A stretch of 64,000 bases of DNA from Macrostomum hystrix. Taxonomy: Eukaryota > Platyhelminthes > Macrostomidae. The stretch's first letter is position 1, and the number at the start of each line of letters is the position of its first letter. The translations under genes were made by a program, and so were the position numbers. The notes beneath the pieces were generated by a model that did not search any database, was not told the DNA's origin, and saw only the letters and a list, made by a program, of their open reading frames with translations. Below are positions 9,195-21,800 of the stretch, one piece after another. The stretch is from assembly GCA_950097015.1 (NCBI GenBank), contig CATNEN010000007.1, positions 930,001-994,000 of the forward strand, written 5' to 3'.

Positions 9195-12100
9195 ATGACT
9201 TCTTCTGAAGAGAGAAAGGCATCAGTGGTGATGGCAGATGACATTCTCAAATTGCATGCCAGGATTTTGCAGCAGGTTCACAATGGTAAGCTAAAATGAT
9301 AGAAAAATTACCATGGTAATAATGTAAATTTTTCGTGTCTAAAAATGATTATAAATCTCGAACTACTTAAAGTAATAATGCTGCAATTTTAATACAAAAC
9401 TATATATTCTACTTTTGCAGATTGTCGAGCCGATCTTCTACTGCCAATGTTGGAGGCTCAAAGCTTACAACTGTCTCAACAGGTAGGCATGGCAAATCAG
9501 CAATCTTGGAGCGGGAATGTACCGAATATAAAATTGGTTAATTGATGCTAAATCAGTGTTACTACGTCTTCATTTTAGTCCGGTTCAATCGATTCATCAG
9601 CACACTCGGCAAGCTCCGGTGCCACAGATGAGTCCATTGCCGCAACAGTGTCCCAGTTGCGGGAACAGGTGCAATCTTTGGCGCTGCAGCGGGACGAGTT
9701 GCAGCAACGCCTGCTAGCTAGTAATGTTAGAAAAACTGACGAGTCGGCTAATAGCGGTGATGCCGCCCATGCGGAAGAGTTTGCAAAGCTCAAGGAAAAG
9801 TATGCTCGACTAGTGAAACAGTGCAAGATTTACAAAGAGTCAATTAGGCAATTGAGAGAAGATCAACAGGTGTCGCAACAGTCGCAGCAGTCGTCAGAGG
9901 AACTGCAAAACCAATCTACAGATCTGCTACAGAGTCAGTTGCACATTGAAGAGCAGAAGCAGCTTGTTGAGCAGTTACAGCGGCAAATAATGGAACAGAA
10001 GCAACTACTAGACATGCAAGAGAGTAAAGTCATTCAAGTTGAGCAGCTGCAAAATCTGCTTGACGAGCAGAAGCACAAGATGGAATTGAATGAGCAGCAA
10101 GAAACTGACATAAAACAGCTGGGCCGCCAAGTTGAAGAACAGAGGCAGCAGCTGGAGCTGCTCGAACAGCAGAAGGCAGAAACTGAGCAGTTGCACCTGA
10201 AATTGGAGGAACAGAGGCAGCAGCTGGAGCTGCTCGAACAGCAGAAGGCAGAAGCTGAGCAGTTGCACCTGAAATTGGAGGAACAGAGGCAGCAGCTGGA
10301 GCTGCTCGAACAGCAGAAGGCAGAAGCTGAGCAGTTGCACCTGAAGTTGGAGGAACAGAGGCAGCAGCTGGAGCTGCTCGAACAGCAGAAGGCAGAAGCT
10401 GAGCAGTTGCACCTGAAATTGGAGGAACAGAGGCAGCAGCTGGAGCTGCTCGAACAGCAGAAGGCAGAAGCTGAGCAGTTGCACCTGAAATTGGAGGAAC
10501 AGAGGCAGCAGCTGGAGCTGCTCGAACAGCAGAAGGCAGAAGCTGAGCAGTTACACCTGAAGTTGGAGGAACAGAGGCAGCAGCTGGAGCTGCTCGAACA
10601 GCAGAAGGCAGAAGCTGAGCAGTTGCACCTGAAGTTGGAGGAACAGAGGCAGCAGCTGGAGCTGCTCGAACAGCAGAAGGCAGAAGCTGAGCAGTTGCAC
10701 CTGAAGTTGGAGGAACAGAGGCAGCAGCTGGAGCTGCTCGAACAGCAGAAGGCAGAAGCTGAGCAGTTGCACCTGAAGTTGGAGGAACAGAGGCAGCAGC
10801 TGGAGCTGCTCGAACAGCAGAAGGCAGAAGCTGAGCAGTTGCACCTGAAGTTGGAGGAACAGAGGCAGCAATTAGTACGGTTTGAGCAGCAGGAATCAGA
10901 GATGCATAAGAGGCAGTTAGAATCTGTTAATTTGCAACAGGGATTCGAGCTGGAATCGCAAGATAAACTTGCATTAGTTGAATTGCGACAGCGAAATGAA
11001 AATCTTGTTCAACAGCTAAAGCTGCTTGAGCAGCAGGAGTTGCAGATGAAGCAAGTACAGAGGGAACTTGGAGAACAAAACGAGCAACTTCAGCATCGTC
11101 TGGAAGAGCTGCGACTTCAACTCTCACAGGAAAAGTTAAAGCTCCATGAACAGCAGCAAGTTCAAGAGGATAAGTATCAAAAGTTGCAATTAGAGCGACA
11201 GAGCTTGGAGCAGCAGCACAAGGATTTGGAACATCAGCAACAGCAACTGGTGGAGCAGCAGAAGCAGCTGGCGGAGACTCAACAGCGTTGCCAGACTTCA
11301 CTGAGAGACACTGGCAGTCACATAGCAACGGAATCTTCTGCAGAGTCTCAAACAGCTTTGATTGGCGAACTAAAGCTAAAATGTGCCAAGCTAATCAAAT
11401 TGAACAAGTCAATGCGAGAACAGTTGAAACTTGCCGAGTCTCGTAATAGCTCCATGTCATCGGTTGTTGACGATGCGTCCTGCCAGACAGAGTGTTGCAC
11501 TGGAGAGCAGTGGGCAGCTTCAGCCGATGAAAATGCGCAGAAGCTAGCAGAAATTGAAAGTCAGTTGTTAGCAAGCAAAACAGAGTCCGAGCAGCTGGCT
11601 TTGATAGTTAGTTCTTTGACAGAGCGATTAGCAGCAGCAGAAAAATATCTGTTGCACAGTCGGGAAGAGTCTGAAAAGTTTCAACTTGAAGCAGTAGAAG
11701 CTTCAGAGAAGCCTAAAACGTGTATCTCAGAGATTGAGGAGCTTCGACTAACCATAATTAATTTCGAAGCGAAGCAAAGAGAAGCTGAAGAACATATGAA
11801 TATTCTTCAAACAGAGTCTGGACAGCTACGACATACGTTGCGTAACACAGAAGATAGGTTGGTGGAAGCCGATAGGCAAATGCGTTTAAGCATGGAGGAA
11901 ACTGAGCAGCTTCGCACATCCTTTGCAGCTTTAAAAGAAAGCTTGATTGAGGCTGACAGAAAATTAAAAGAAATTCTAACAGAGTCCGAGCAACTTAAAT
12001 CAGTTGCTACTGATGCAACGGAGAGGTTGACAGTCACCGAGAACCAATTGGCAGCTAGCTTGTCAGAGGCACAGCAGATTCACCTGAGGTGTACAGAGGC

Positions 12101-14765
12101 AGATCGGAAACTGGCTAAAGCTGAGGAACAAATTACCGCAATAACTCAAGAGAATGATGAGCTACGCTTTCAGCTTTCAAACAAAAATTTTGAAGAACGA
12201 CTTCTTGAGTCTGAGAAGCAGCTACAGAGTAGTCAAAAAGAGTCCGAGCACCTTGGACTGGCTCTCAAGGACAAAGAAGAGAAGCTGGTCGAGTTCGAGA
12301 GCCAACTGTCTGATGCTTTAACTGAGTGTGAAAAACTGCGTCAGCAAAAATCTAGTGATGACGTAGAGAGATTGTTGGTTTTGGAAAATGACCTTGAAGA
12401 TTTCAGGTTGCAGTCTGAACAGTTCAGGGCAGCTTCCATTGATGCTGGTGAAAAACTAAGCGAGGCTAAAAGCCAGTTGTCTACTAGCAGAATTAACGCT
12501 GAGCAACTTCAACAGACTGTATATAATCTTGAAACGAAGCTATCAGAGACCGAGAGAATTCTCTCAGAGAGCAAATATGAAGCTGAGCAATCAAGACAAG
12601 CATCCGCCGATGCCTTGAATAGGATTTCCTCACTTGAGAACCAATTAGAAGCAATAACAGCTGAATCTGAGCATCTTAGACGAGCTGTACTTGATGCAGA
12701 AGAGAAGCTGTTATTTGTGAATAGTCAACTGGCCAAGAGAACTGCGGAGGCTGAGCACATGAGCCAAGCTGCCAACGATGCTCAAGAGATGCTGACTTTA
12801 TTCAAAACTAAACTGGAGGCTAGCACAGCCCAGGTGGAGCACTTTAAGCAAACTACTGTTGATTCAGAGGAGAGGCTGTCTGTAGTGAACGGTAAATTAG
12901 CTGCGAGAACAAACGAAATCGAGCTGTTGAAACAAACCTTAAGCAGTTCCATTCATGAAAGTAAGTTGCTGGAGAGTGAAAGACCACTGCTTTCAAACAG
13001 AGTCGATGTTGATCAGCATGAGCCTGATTGCACTCTAGATACGAGTAGCACCGCGTTAGGTGAGATCGATCGGCTAAGACAGGCACTTTCGGAAGCTGAG
13101 GCAGCTGAGCTTGCTGCTATTGCTGATGCTGAACAGTTGCGCCTTCGCCTGAACAGTATGGAGTCTGTACTAGATCAGCTCAAAAATCAAAACGCAGCCC
13201 TTTTGGGCGATCTGGATCTTGGTCGGAAGACTTTCGAGAAGCTCATTCTTGAGAATGGTCAACTTCGCGAGCGTCTGGCTTCTGGGGGATCTTCAGATCC
13301 GTCAACCCCACCTTCGGAGATGGCTGAGGCCGCTAGTGATTCCTGCGACGCAAACGGTACCGACCCTACCGCGGTGCAAGTGAAACTGTTGAGCACACAG
13401 TTAAGTCGAGCCAGAGGTCAGCTATTACAGCTGCGCTCAGAGCGAAATAAAATCTATCACGAGTACATGCGACTGCGCCGTGAGAAGGAAGACTGCGAAC
13501 GTCAACTGGCAGCTGCTGCTTCCCAGTCTGTCTCTGAGGAAAAGCAAAAAAGAAGGGTGGAGAGCAGTGGCAGCTTGTACTGCGCACAAGCCGATGTTTG
13601 TTCCGCAGAATCACAGGCTGCAGAAGCAGAAGTCCAGCGGGCAGCAGCTGTTGCTGGTCAGCGGGAGGAAGAATTACTGGCCATCCGGTCCGAGAACGAG
13701 GGTCTTCGGTTTCGGCAAAGCCTGCTCGAGACCAAAGTAAAAAAGATGGAGATCCGCATGCGCGCACAGCGCGAAAAACTGGAGCGCTATCAGTTGCGCT
13801 TTGATGAGAAAGATCGGGAGCTAGAACAGCTTGTTGACAAAGTGCGTCATCACCGAGCTCTGTTTGACGGTGAAAAGTCGGCTCGACTTCGCGAAGTCAA
13901 TCAGCTAAAATCGGCTCTAGCCGCCGAAGAGGCCCGGGCTCGGCGAATTGAGAAGCAGCGCGGCGGTGGACGCGGAGAGACACAGTCTCTCCTTGAAGAG
14001 CTGAGCGCCGCCCGGCACGCCAAGCAAGAGGTCGAACAGCGCTACGAAAGCGAGATTGCCACTCTTCGAGCTCAGCTGGACGAGCTGGCTGCCGATAGTC
14101 AAGAGCTGCAAACTCAGTTAGTTGAAGCGAAGCGTCGCCGTGCCGCCAGTGCCTCCAGTGAAGCTGAGCTGCCACCCGCGCCGTCAGAGTGCACTGAGTG
14201 CAAGCGACTGCGCGAAGCTGTACGTGTTTTAGAAGCTCAAAAGATGAGACAGCGTTCGACCAGCCAAAGTGAGCAGCAGCATGAGCAGCTGGTCAGATCG
14301 GCTGTCACCTCATTGGACGCCGCACTGCGACTGCGTGGACTTCCTGGCGTTGTCGTTGAACCATCAGCAACGCTGGAAGCCCTGTTGCGCACTTGCGCCG
14401 TGCGCATTGAAGCATCCGCTGCGCCTGTTGTTGAAGCGGTGAACGCTGAATCTCAAACCGTCTACGATGCGGTTACTATAGACATCACTGAAGCTTCTTC
14501 AACTGTAAAATCAGCACCAACTACTGTCTCAGTGTCAACTGAAACTGTAATAGTCGACGAACAGAACTCGGTTGCAGTTGACATGCCGACGCTGCCGGGT
14601 TCAGCCGGTACGACGTCCAGCCTGGCAGAATGGATGCGCCAGACTCGACCTCTGCTGCGCGGTTGGCCAACTCCGCTGCGTCGGGCCCGCATCGGACCGC
14701 GTGGACTTGCTATCGTCTACCTTTGCGCTGTGCACCTGTGCCTGCTCTATTGCATACTGGTATAG
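9195..14765 (+). CDS. Golgin-like giant coiled-coil protein with C-terminal membrane anchor
   Basis: Three coding exons join in phase: 9195-9285, 9421-9482 and 9579-14765, for 1,779 residues. The ATG lies two bases after an acceptor-like TTTTAG, so a 5'UTR exon or spliced-leader addition is likely upstream. The long last exon is almost entirely coiled coil rich in E, Q and L, with a 24-residue unit (QRQQLELLEQQKAEAEQLHLKLEE) repeated about ten times at residues ~232-480. The extreme C-terminus is basic (PLRRARIGPRG) followed by about 19 hydrophobic residues (LAIVYLCAVHLCLLYCILV) ending the chain: a tail anchor with the N-terminus in the cytosol. Coiled coil plus tail anchor is the plan of giantin/GOLGB1 and similar golgins that tether vesicles to Golgi membranes. 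The family call is inference from architecture; other tail-anchored coiled-coil proteins are possible. Confidence 0.82.
10120..10870 (+). repeat. Coding minisatellite, 72-bp unit, ~10 copies
   Basis: Each 72-bp unit encodes 24 residues of the golgin-like coiled coil. Copies are nearly identical at DNA level: AAATTGGAG/AAGTTGGAG and TTGCACCTG/TTACACCTG are almost the only differences, while the first copy has GAAACTGAG for GAAGCTGAG. This points to recent amplification or gene conversion. Flanking coiled coil is diverged. The length keeps the reading frame. Confidence 0.95.
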
Positions 14766-15837
14766 TTTGGCTCGATAGTTGAGCTGTCTGCGTTTATCGA
14801 CTATCCGAAATTATCTAATAATTGTGTCCTAGTACATAACTACTAGACGTTGCTGACCTTGTGTCTATATAAAAAACATTCCGCTATACCTGGATTATCA
14901 GTGCATCGGACGAAAATACACTAAAGCTGTTTCATTACTATTTTGATTCACATTCAGTTACTATTCGAGTCATTCCTAAGTCACTATATCTGCTGAAAGC
15001 GCTTTTTCTGCTTCTATGACCGATCTTCTATTTCTTTGTGGTCGTTTGTGTCGGAGAATTTCGCAGCCTCAGCCCAAAATTCACGTAGGCCACACATTTT
15101 CGCACTCGTGACAATTTATCGTCTTGCATTAAGAATTTGGTTTTTTCATTGTGCAAATACTTGTTTTATTTTTTCTTGTTCTTTTTTTCTTTATTCGGTA
15201 CGCCAACTTGTCTGTCAGTTAGTAACGACAAATAGTACAGCACAGCAACAACACATTTGAGCATATTCCTGCTGCCATTGAGACGCATTGTCAAGCTTTC
15301 AGACTATCATATTTTCAGACGCTTGTGAAAGGAGCAAAGGTTTAATGCTTTTTTTCTCCATTATTTTGTTTAATTAAACTCATTTGTGTCAAATCTCTAA
15401 CAAGACCTTCTGCTACTCTCTTGTAAAACGATGACTGTACAAGCACAATTTTTAACCTTCCTTCAATGTTTTTGTCTTTTTGTAGCATCCAGATTTATCT
15501 ATTTTCGGTTATCAATTTTTAATTCCGATGTAATCTATAGATTTTTTGTTTTTTTTTGCTTGATTTTTGCGCTGTGATCAGTTTATTATTTTAAGAGAAG
15601 ACACGCTGTTTGTATATGGGATATTAATAATTGCAAACATTCTTGTAACCTTAAAAAATAATTTTATATTTCCTAAAAGTAGTCAGTAATGCTAACATGC
15701 TAAGATTCGGCTTGTAAATACTAGTACCACACAACATTCCTATTTTGTTTAAAGGGTCTTCATGTTTCTTTATAAAGGTATTGAGTGAGTGTGTGTGTGT
15801 TTGTGGGCAGGCTTGCTGAGGAAATTCATTTTTTAAA
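14766..15837. other. 3' flank of the golgin-like gene
   Basis: Non-coding, T-rich on the plus strand. It presumably contains the 3'UTR. I saw no unambiguous AATAAA close to the stop codon. A short GT run occurs near 15786-15805. Confidence 0.35.
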
Positions 15838-16230
15838 CACTAAACACAATATATAATAATAATAATAATTGCAGGAGGGCTGCGGGCAATGACACATAAT
15901 TTGGTGACACTAGACCCGCAGCCAGCGAGGAGGCAATTCTGCCCATTTCGCTGACTCCTAAGCACACACGCACACAGATACCGTACACAGGCATACGCTC
16001 ACACGGGTGTGTACATCTGCCCTGACCTCATCGTCAGGCAGTGTACACTCTCACTGTGCCTTGGAGGTTGGCCCTCAAGGGCGTAAATTGCACGACAAGC
16101 CCCCAAAGCCTTCTCTCCGCGGCTGCGCTCCTAATAAATGTGGCCTCGCCGTGGAATCGAACTTAAGGACCGTGGTGCGAGAGGCAAACACGATAACCGC
16201 TCTGCCACCGACCCCCCTCACTAAACACAA
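15838..16230 (-). mobile_element. tRNA-derived SINE, complete, 12-bp TSD
   Basis: Flanking copies of CACTAAACACAA (15838-15849 and 16219-16230) bracket a ~370-bp element read on the minus strand. Its 5' head resembles a tRNA gene with a serine/leucine-like long extra arm: A box TGGCAGAGCGG near 16195-16210 and B box AGTTCGATTCC near 16155-16170. The body contains GCCCTTGAGGGCC and TGTACACTGCCTGACGATGAGG. The 3' end is an (ATT)n tail. Related copies occur at 38.6-39.4, 58.98-59.33 and 29.9-30.1 kb. Such elements are transcribed by Pol III and copied by a partner LINE. Confidence 0.85.
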
Positions 16231-17490
16231 AATAATTTTTAATTCCTTGTGGAACTTTTTCAGTTTCTTCTGGTATAAGTGTGTGATTTTGTGATTCAAA
16301 TATTTTTTGCTTGTACTTGTGTGTGTAGCCTTCTAATTACTTTTCGTTTGGCTAGACGGCTCTTTTTTGAATGGTATTTTCTGGGTTCCTGGATATTCAT
16401 TAAATACAATAATTGCACTGCTTTTGTGCATCAATTTGTGCAATGCTTTGCCTTAAATTTTTCTATTTTCAATAATTTTAGCTTTTGTTTAGCCAGCTGT
16501 GATGAAATCTGACACAACTGTTGTAATGAAGGTTTCTATTAACTGTCATTATTTTAATTTCGAGTAGTACAAATGTTATACATAAATAGTGTGTTGTATA
16601 GTCTATAGTCTATGGATGGCTCTTTTACTCAAACCACCCCTCCTGTGCCACCTTCAGACGGGGTATAAAGATGCAATGGAAATAGAAAATATGAGAGTCA
16701 TCAATTGGTCAGTTGGATGAACGATTCTCAGTTTTGTCTGCATCTTAGTGCTAGGGCAATTAATGCTCAGAAAGAAAAGGGTGTATAGTGAGCAGCGGGA
16801 CTTACACCACCCCCCAGCTCTGATGACTGGCGTCTTATTTAACTCTGTCCACCCCTTCAGGTAATATAGACGACTCTTCTATTTGACCAGTGTCCCCGAC
16901 CGCTGTTTAATTGTGTTTCTACAGCTAGCTCACGCGCACACAAACATAAGAACTCGTTTATACACAGATAATCAAACACCAACGTACTATTGAAACTTGA
17001 AAATGGGAGTAATACTTTCACGCTGAAGGGTGCAGGATTGACGAAGGAGAAACAGGTAAAAAACTGAGAGCGGAATTCTAGTACACCTTGCTTTTCTTAA
17101 TAATTGCTCTACATGAAAGTTTCTAGCCTTCCATTGCCGTGTTTTTCTGCTGCTGCGAGCATCTCAACCCCTCAGAGCTTGTTACTTGTTTCACTGCCTC
17201 GCGTGACGAAGAAAGCCACAATTCATGTCTCCTTTCTCCCCCCCAAAAATGCTGCAGTTTCTCGCACACCCTGCCTGAAAGGCCTCGCCAACCTGCTCAG
17301 TTTAATAAATGAAAAATTTCCTCTTCGCTTTCTTCGCCACGGCCTTGGCAACAGGAGAGGATCTCTCTAGCACGTCTCCTACCATCCCTGCCCTTCCTTC
17401 CCGGTCTTACCAATCTGGACCAATCAGATCGCAGCTAGCTGGGTGAAATCATTCAATCATTTATTCAGTGATTCCATTCATTATTTGCAA
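16231..17490. other. Intergenic stretch between the SINE and TTLL4
   Basis: No convincing gene is seen. It is AT-rich to about 16.6 kb, then more mixed with pyrimidine-rich plus-strand patches at 17.1-17.4 kb. It likely includes distal promoter sequence for TTLL4. Confidence 0.35.
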
Positions 17491-17500
17491 TATAAATAGG
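17491..17500 (+). promoter_or_regulatory. Candidate TATA box for TTLL4
   Basis: TATAAATAGG lies 270 bp upstream of the TTLL4 start codon, in a stretch otherwise without ATG-rich coding. A TSS about 30 bp downstream (around 17520-17530) would give a ~240-nt 5'UTR. The call rests on motif and position only. Confidence 0.4.
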
Positions 17501-17766
17501 ATGAGATTTTTCCTGCTTAGTTGAATCGCTGCTCACATTTTGTTATTCAGACATTTAGACACAAACACAACAGATCTAGCGCGCCAAAGAGAGCAATCTG
17601 ATTGAAACTCATTCGTTTTTTTTAATCCTCGATTCCAGCAGACCGAGAACTGCCGCACAGCCAACGGGAAGGCTGCTTTCGCGTCGTTGGGCGGGGCGCT
17701 CAAATGTGATTTTACTCTTTCCTCTCTTCTGCTTCCTCGGAGTACAGTAGCTATTCTTCCTGAGTA

Positions 17767-17768
17767 AT

Positions 17769-17818
<50 letters not shown>

Positions 17819-18809
17819 GCTTGGCACTGCGACAATCATTGATGTCTTCTATGAGTAACGGAGCAGCAAATAGTAGGATTGACGTCCTTCTGCCAGCGTC
17901 ATTGTATCAGCAGCACCAGCAGCAGCAGCAGCTGGCAGGTGGCGCAGTGTTTCTAGGAAACGGTGACTTCAATGGTAGTAACGGACGTCGGCAACAGCGT
18001 AGGCCGTCTACGGCAAACTCGTCGTCAACTAGCAACAATGCCGGCGTGACATTTTATAGCTTCAAATCCGTGCTAGGCAACGGCGGTACCACTAGTGTCT
18101 GCAATGGCTCCACTGCTCAGCAGAATCATTTTAACGGCCAGGCGTCATCGTCTAGATTTCAAGCCATCATTGATCAGTACAACCGGGGCAGTCCGGCGCC
18201 TCTGCCTCCGGCTCCTCCGTCGCCTCCACCTCCGCCTCCGACATCAGCGCCCGTTGTTATTTCACTCGGCGGCGGTGGTGGCGACGGAGGCGCCGGCGGC
18301 AGCCAGGGATTTATCATCAACGCCTTCATGCGACGGCAGTGGACCATGGCGGATAGGAATGCCGTTTCGGCGCAACCACCTCCGCCAGGAGCTCTGCCCA
18401 TTGTTAGGGGCGGCGGCGGTGGAGTACAGAACTATTATCCACCAGCCAGGTTGTACTCTTACACCAGCCCTAGTAGCAGGTCAGGCTCAGTAATCAGCAA
18501 TGGCAATGGTCATAACGGCAATGCTAACGGTCCGGCGGTGATGATCGAACTCATGCAGACTGATCGGAGCTTGCAGCAGCAATTTCCGCTACAGCAGCAG
18601 CAGCAGCAGCGCATGCCTGTGACAGGCACAGTAACTGGCAGCGGACCAGTTTACCGGTCCAGTCAGCTCTCCGATCAGCTCTGTCGAGCCCCGGCCTCTT
18701 TAACAAGAAGCGATCAACTGACAGCTGGTGGAATCAACGGAGCCGAAGATCCGGATGCTTCAGCTGCAAGACTACTAGAAATTCGTCAGAAACTGCAACA
18801 ACTCAGCCT

Positions 18810-18852
<43 letters not shown>

Positions 18853-21800
18853 TCCCAACGTCCGTTGATGAGTCCGCAATTAAGCGTGTCCTCTGTTGCA
18901 TCCTCGACGTCAACTACAACAGCGGCTGCAGCCGCAGCCGCAGCAGCCGCTGCGGCAGGCGCCGCCAGCAGCAGTCCGCTGCTCTCCGTCCGCGCCCGCT
19001 TGGCCGCAACCCCAGCGCCCGCCGCCGTCGGCAGTCGGCCGGGCACCGCAACAGCCGCCGCGTTGTCCAGCACCCCGGCAGCTACGCTAAGAACCCGCAG
19101 CGCCTCCGCCACTGTGCGCGCTGGCAGCCGCCTGGCCAGCGCCGCCGTCGCTGTCGACGCCGCCTCTTACGGCGGCGAATCTTTCTCGCCGTCGCGACCA
19201 ACGTCGGCTGCTTCGTCGACTCGCACTGGTCGAAGCCGCAGTTGCAGTCGAAGCCGCAGTCGGAGTCGGAGTCGCGCTGCCGGTGACTTGATCAATGAAG
19301 ACGACGATGAAGATGACGACGACGACATAGACGACGATTTCGATGACGATGACGATGACGTCATCAACTGTCTAGACGACGATATCGTTAGCGGCAGCGC
19401 CGCTTCTCTAAGCCGTTCGTCGTCGGCTAGGAACTCCCGCCGCGGCTCCGGCTCCAGCTCCGGCGCTGGCCGAACCGGCAGCTCCGCCTTAGCCGCTTCC
19501 GCTGCTGCTTCGGCCGGTCAGTCGCAGATTTGCCTGCCGTCGCATATTGCCTCACTGTTTCCCGGCGTTCCTCCGGTGTTGAATTTCGCCGGCGAAGGCG
19601 AGTGCCTCGAAGCCCTGTCAGCGGAGTCGCGCAGGCTGTTGAAATGGCGCCTGAGTTCCATTACGCCATTGGTGGTGAAACGGGTCATTGGCCGCAGCGG
19701 TTTCAGAATCTCGCAGAGTGAGCAGATTATAATAAGCTACGTTTGTACTTTTTGCATTCCTTAAAAAATTGCTGAGTAGCTTAACATTAGAACAGTAGAA
19801 AAATGGGTACTCCAAATATTCTTAACTATTATTGTTAACCTGCTCACTTGCTAAATACATTCGTACTAGCCTGAGCACACATTGTGAGTTTGATCCGATT
19901 CTGACGACGCTTTTGAAGAGATAGATTAGTTAGGAACTCAGGCTATTGCTAATTGTGTTTGAGCTCATTGTGCTTGCCCAGCTGACAAACAGCCTGGTAG
20001 TTTACTTTTCTACACACTGATTGATTGATTGGGTATTTTTTTTCTAGTACAGTTTGTTTCTACTAGTATTGTTATTAGTTCTACTTTTATGATCTAAGGT
20101 TTAATAAATTTGGTTGTTTTTTCAGAGACTGAACCTGGTGACGACCTGGAGTCTGTTGGTAAGTTACAGCTTTACAGATTTGCTATTTCCCTGCCTGTCT
20201 GTCTGTCTACTATCTCCTGTTTATCTACTATTTCACTGTCTATCAACTATTTCCTGTCTATCCACTATTTCACTGTCTATCCACTATTTCACTGTCTATC
20301 CACTATTTCACTGTCTATCCACTATTTCACTGTCTATCCACTATTTCACTGTCTATCCACTATTTCACTGTCTATCTGTCTACTATTTCCTGTCTATCTA
20401 CTATCTCACTGTCTATCTACTATCTCACTGTCTATCTGTCTACTATCTCACTGTCTATCTGTCTACTATCTCACTGTCTATCTGTCTACTATCTCACTGT
20501 CTATCTACTATCTCAGCTTATCTATTATTCAATAACTGTCCACTATCTCCAGTTTATCTACTATCTCACGGTCTCTCTACTATATCACCGTCTGACTGTG
20601 TAAAATCTGTCTACCCCCACTGCCCCTCACTCCTGTCTGGCCTTAAATTGGATTAAGAGTTCGAAAGAGTTGCACTTTTATCGTTAACCACTGACATGCT
20701 CGGTCAACTTGTTCCCCGACCCGAGGGGTGGGCCGGGGCTCTCGCCCTGTTTAGTACGCATGCTGCTAGCCATTGCTAACCATTGCTAGGCATTGCTAGC
20801 TGGGCATAATCTGGGCAGGAAGGCAGTCGGGGTGGGGGGTTGGTGTCGCAAGCTTAATCTGCACCAGAGCGAGTTTCCCTTGGGCGGCCTGTAATTGGGG
20901 GCGGGCTCCGTGCCTTCGAGCCTAACCGATTAGCGGCGATTCCGAGTCTTAGCGGCAGTGAAGGTGCGTGCTTATCCGGGGCGTGGCTTAGATCACTGTT
21001 AGACTCACTCAAGTGACAGCTCAAGGTGAGACTATTTTTCAGCTCACTCTTTCTCAGCCTCCGGCATGTCAGTTATAATCCCAAATTTGATATCTTGACC
21101 GTTTTTTTCGCACAGAATCAGATGACTGGCTCGGCTACTTTGGAAAGCACATGAAACCCAACGGATTTCAGACTATTCGAGAGTATCAGAAGGTGAGCTA
21201 TGCGACAATGCGACCATTAATTTGCAAATCTGATACCTTCAAATGCTAACACGCATTGTGTTGACTTGATCAGATTTCACTTGACATCACTGTCTGATTC
21301 ACTTACTTCCCTTATCTGCCACTCTTCTCCCCGTATCTGCTACTCTACTTCCTTATCTGCCACTCTACTTCCTTATCTGCCACTCTACTTCCTTATCTGC
21401 CACTCTTCTCCCCGTATCTGCTACTCTACTTCCTTATCTGCCACTCTTCTCCCCGTATCTGCTACTCTACTTCCTTATCTGCCACTCTACTTCCTTATCT
21501 GCCACTCTTCTCTCCGTATCTGTCCCTCTACTTCCCTTATCTGCCACTCTACTTCCCTTATCTTCCACTCTATTTCCCTTATCTGCCACTCTACTTCCTT
21601 ATCTGCCACTCTACTTCCTTATCTGCCACTCTTCTCCCCGTATCTGCCACTCTACTTCCTTATCTGCCACTCTTCTCCCCGTATCTGCCACTCTACTTCC
21701 TTATCTGCCACTCTTCTCCCCGTATCTGCTACTCTACTTCCTTATCTGCCACTCTACTTCCTTATCTGCCACTCTACTTCCTTATCTGCCACTCTTCTCC

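Noticed and set aside
10008-10871. Minus-strand Leu-rich ORFs opposite the golgin repeat
   Set aside because: Shadow of the 72-bp coding repeat.
16130-16218. Possible genuine tRNA gene on the minus strand
   Set aside because: A and B boxes are present, but the sequence continues into a SINE body with an (ATT)n tail and target duplications; stems are not all paired.
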